DNA of 64,000 bases. Origin: Yoonia sp. G8-12. GTDB lineage: Bacteria; Pseudomonadota; Alphaproteobacteria; Rhodobacterales; Rhodobacteraceae. The translations under genes were made by a program, and so were the position numbers. Under the pieces are notes generated by a model. That model was not told the origin of the DNA. It was given only the letters and a program-made list of their open reading frames with translations, and made no database searches. The first letter of the stretch is position 1; each line of letters starts with the position of its first letter. Of this stretch, positions 61,476-64,000 are shown piece by piece. The stretch lies in assembly GCF_038443675.1 (NCBI RefSeq), contig NZ_CP151762.1, positions 3,410,001 to 3,474,000 on the forward strand, read 5' to 3'.

Positions 61476-64000
61476 ATGAACCAGGAACTGACAAACAACC
61501 CGTTTAACCCGCTCACACCGGCAAAAACATTTGACGAAATCAAGGTGTCGCTGGCATCGCCCGAGCGGATCCTGTCGTGGTCCTTCGGCGAGATCAAAAA
61601 GCCCGAGACCATCAACTACCGTACGTTCAAGCCAGAGCGCGACGGTCTGTTCTGTGCACGTATCTTTGGCCCGATCAAAGACTACGAATGCCTCTGCGGC
61701 AAATATAAGCGCATGAAATATCGCGGCGTTGTCTGCGAAAAATGCGGTGTGGAAGTCACCCTGCAAAAGGTCCGCCGCGAGCGGATGGGCCATATCGAAC
61801 TGGCCGCACCAGTGGCGCACATTTGGTTCCTCAAGTCGCTGCCATCCCGCATCGGCCTGATGCTGGACATGACGCTGCGCGATCTTGAGCGCATCCTGTA
61901 CTTCGAAAACTACGTCGTGATCGAACCCGGCCTGACTGACCTGACCTACGGCCAGTTGATGACTGAGGAAGAGTTCAACGACGCGCAAGACCTGTATGGC
62001 ATGGACGCGTTCCAGGCCAATATCGGTGCCGAAGCGATCCGCGAAATGCTGGCCCAGATTGATCTGGAGTCCGAGGCAGAGACACTGCGCGCTGACCTCA
62101 AAGAGGCGACAGGCGAATTGAAGCCCAAGAAGATCATCAAGCGTTTGAAGATCGTCGAGAGCTTCCTTGAAAGCGGCAACCGCCCCGAGTGGATGGTTCT
62201 GACCGTGATCCCTGTGATCCCGCCAGAACTGCGCCCGCTGGTCCCGCTTGATGGCGGCCGTTTCGCGACGTCCGACCTCAACGATCTTTATCGTCGTGTG
62301 ATCAACCGCAACAACCGTCTGAAGCGTCTGATCGAATTGCGCGCACCTGACATCATCGTGCGCAACGAAAAGCGGATGCTGCAGGAATCTGTTGATGCGC
62401 TGTTCGACAACGGCCGTCGTGGCCGCGTGATCACGGGTGCCAACAAGCGCCCGCTGAAATCGCTGTCCGATATGCTGAAGGGTAAGCAGGGTCGCTTCCG
62501 TCAGAACCTTTTGGGCAAGCGCGTCGACTTCTCGGGTCGTTCGGTCATCGTGACCGGTCCGGAACTCAAACTGCACCAGTGTGGTCTGCCGAAAAAGATG
62601 GCGCTCGAGCTGTTCAAGCCGTTCATCTATTCGCGTCTTGAAGCAAAGGGTCTGTCTTCCACAGTGAAGCAAGCCAAGAAATTGGTCGAAAAAGAGCGTC
62701 CTGAAGTTTGGGATATCCTTGATGAGGTAATCCGCGAACACCCTGTCATGCTGAACCGTGCGCCAACGCTGCACCGTTTGGGCATTCAGGCGTTTGAACC
62801 TGTCCTGATCGAAGGCAAAGCGATCCAGCTGCACCCGCTGGTCTGTTCTGCGTTCAACGCCGACTTTGACGGTGACCAAATGGCGGTTCACGTCCCGCTG
62901 AGCCTTGAGGCCCAGTTGGAAGCCCGCGTTCTGATGATGTCGACAAACAACGTGCTGTCGCCTGCGAACGGTGCGCCAATCATCGTGCCGTCACAGGATA
63001 TGATCCTTGGTCTCTACTACACCACCATCATGCGTCACGGCATGAAGGGCGAGGGCATGTCATTCTCGGATATTGAGGAAGTCGAGCACGCGCTGACCGC
63101 GGGTGAAGTGCATCTGCACGCCAAGATCACGGCGCGGATGGTGCAGATCGACGACGAAGGCAACGAAGTGATGACGCGGTTTGAGACCACACCGGGCCGT
63201 TTGCGTCTGGGTGCGTTGCTGCCGCTCAATGCCAAGGCGCCGTTTGCGCTGGTCAACCGTCTGCTGCGCAAGAAAGAAGTGCAGCAGGTCATCGACACCG
63301 TCTACCGCTACTGTGGTCAGAAAGAATCTGTCATCTTCTGTGACCAGATCATGACCATGGGCTTCCGCGAAGCGTTCAAGGCAGGCATCTCGTTCGGTAA
63401 GGACGATATGGTTGTTCCCGATACCAAGTGGGAACTGGTCGACGAGACACGCGAGCAGGTCAAAGACTTTGAACAGCAGTACATGGACGGCCTGATTACA
63501 CAGGGCGAAAAGTACAACAAAGTTGTCGATGCCTGGTCAAAGGCCAACGACAAAGTCACCGACGCGATGATGACCACGATCTCGACCACACCGCTCTTGG
63601 CGGATGGTGCCGAAGGTGAGCCGAACTCGGTTTACATGATGGCCCACTCCGGTGCGCGTGGTTCGGTCACACAGATGAAGCAGCTGGGCGGTATGCGCGG
63701 CCTGATGGCCAAGCCGAACGGCGAGATCATCGAAACGCCGATCATCTCGAACTTTAAGGAAGGTCTGACCGTTCTTGAGTACTTCAACTCGACCCACGGT
63801 GCCCGTAAGGGTCTGTCGGACACGGCGTTGAAGACTGCGAACTCGGGTTACCTGACACGTCGTCTGGTGGACGTCGCCCAAGACTGCATCGTCCGTGAGG
63901 TCGATTGCGGAACAGAGCGTGCGATCACCGCAGAAGCCGCCGTCAACGATGGTGAAGTCGTTGCATCACTGGCCGAGCGCGTGCTGGGTCGTGTGTCTGC
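61476..64000 (+). CDS. rpoC: RNA polymerase beta' subunit, 3' end outside the window
   Basis: The first 841 codons are in one frame with no stop. The N-terminal zinc site C72/C74/C87/C90 (ECLCGKYKRMKYRGVVCEKC), LLGKRVDFSGRSVI, the catalytic NADFDGDQM with D463/D465/D467 and the start of the trigger loop region (MMAHSGARGSVTQMKQL) are present. It follows rpoB by 85 bases containing two hairpins, with GGAAT as a weak ribosome site before ATG 61476. Confidence 0.98.
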   Translation, partial: MNQELTNNPFNPLTPAKTFDEIKVSLASPERILSWSFGEIKKPETINYRTFKPERDGLFCARIFGPIKDYECLCGKYKRMKYRGVVCEKCGVEVTLQKVRRERMGHIELAAPVAHIWFLKSLPSRIGLMLDMTLRDLERILYFENYVVIEPGLTDLTYGQLMTEEEFNDAQDLYGMDAFQANIGAEAIREMLAQIDLESEAETLRADLKEATGELKPKKIIKRLKIVESFLESGNRPEWMVLTVIPVIPPELRPLVPLDGGRFATSDLNDLYRRVINRNNRLKRLIELRAPDIIVRNEKRMLQESVDALFDNGRRGRVITGANKRPLKSLSDMLKGKQGRFRQNLLGKRVDFSGRSVIVTGPELKLHQCGLPKKMALELFKPFIYSRLEAKGLSSTVKQAKKLVEKERPEVWDILDEVIREHPVMLNRAPTLHRLGIQAFEPVLIEGKAIQLHPLVCSAFNADFDGDQMAVHVPLSLEAQLEARVLMMSTNNVLSPANGAPIIVPSQDMILGLYYTTIMRHGMKGEGMSFSDIEEVEHALTAGEVHLHAKITARMVQIDDEGNEVMTRFETTPGRLRLGALLPLNAKAPFALVNRLLRKKEVQQVIDTVYRYCGQKESVIFCDQIMTMGFREAFKAGISFGKDDMVVPDTKWELVDETREQVKDFEQQYMDGLITQGEKYNKVVDAWSKANDKVTDAMMTTISTTPLLADGAEGEPNSVYMMAHSGARGSVTQMKQLGGMRGLMAKPNGEIIETPIISNFKEGLTVLEYFNSTHGARKGLSDTALKTANSGYLTRRLVDVAQDCIVREVDCGTERAITAEAAVNDGEVVASLAERVLGRVS

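Noticed and set aside
61353..62891. 512-codon minus-strand open frame opposite rpoC
   Set aside because: It is antisense to intact beta' and its sequence shows no domain; long antisense frames are expected in GC-rich, codon-biased genes.

Overview
The window reads as chromosomal DNA of a marine roseobacter-group Rhodobacteraceae (Alphaproteobacteria). Grounds: the chvI-chvG-hprK-rapZ-IIA-HPr cluster beside pckA, a bifunctional Rsh, COQ9, DUF1491, DUF2062, DUF3429, HIG1 and DUF6473 proteins, a methylsuccinyl-CoA dehydrogenase-like long acyl-CoA dehydrogenase, and moderately high GC with frequent GTG/TTG starts. The genus cannot be fixed from this alone (Loktanella/Yoonia/Octadecabacter-like is a guess). 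No prophage, transposase or CRISPR array was seen.

Layout. 1-5175: 3' part of an IclR regulator, a small membrane protein, and a three-gene operon (acyl-CoA dehydrogenase, ADP-forming acyl-CoA ligase, CaiD-like hydratase) suited to carnitine or a similar acid. 5176-8210: Fe(III) binding protein and, convergent to it, its permease; no ATPase gene is here. 8403-12069: DsbA-like protein, copper ATPase CopA with a textbook MerR-type operator, and its regulator. 12130-18000: rpsU, COQ9, quinone oxidoreductase, rnhA, ispH, folK and others. 18063-26839: rpoZ, rsh, then the tightly overlapped pdxJ-deaminase-Dabb-acpS-lepB-rnc-era-DUF1491-recO run. 26836-43327: central carbon metabolism and its regulators: mcd, pckA, ChvGI, the regulatory PTS, hbd, etfAB and cobalamin adenosyltransferase. 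Mcd, EtfAB and adenosylcobalamin all serve the ethylmalonyl-CoA pathway, and Hbd links it to polyhydroxybutyrate. 43444-46295: parC and a cytochrome c whose promoter resembles the CopA operator. 46468-64000: tuf, acetyltransferase, MFS permease, acyltransferase, tRNA-Trp, secE, nusG, rplKAJL, rpoB and the first 841 codons of rpoC.

The secE-to-rpoC block is the canonical translation/transcription cluster, but two accessory insertions break it: a sulfotransferase-like gene between tRNA-Trp and secE, and a small exported peptide gene plus a divergent LuxR-type regulator between nusG and rplK. Several spacers carry strong RNA hairpins (rplK leader, rplA-rplJ, rplL-rpoB, rpoB-rpoC, secE-nusG).

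Sequence quality. rpoB is split by a single-base frameshift next to a C run, rapZ by one next to a T run, and a third indel in a G run would explain an implausible 155-bp tail overlap at 49603-49757. Because rpoB is essential, homopolymer errors in the assembly are the simplest explanation.

No clearly new multi-gene system is present. The most interesting leads are the second copper-type MerR operator in front of the cytochrome c, the peptide/LuxR pair inside the ribosomal cluster, the head-to-head GTAG palindromes after tuf, and the shared attenuator arm in front of nusG and rplJ.
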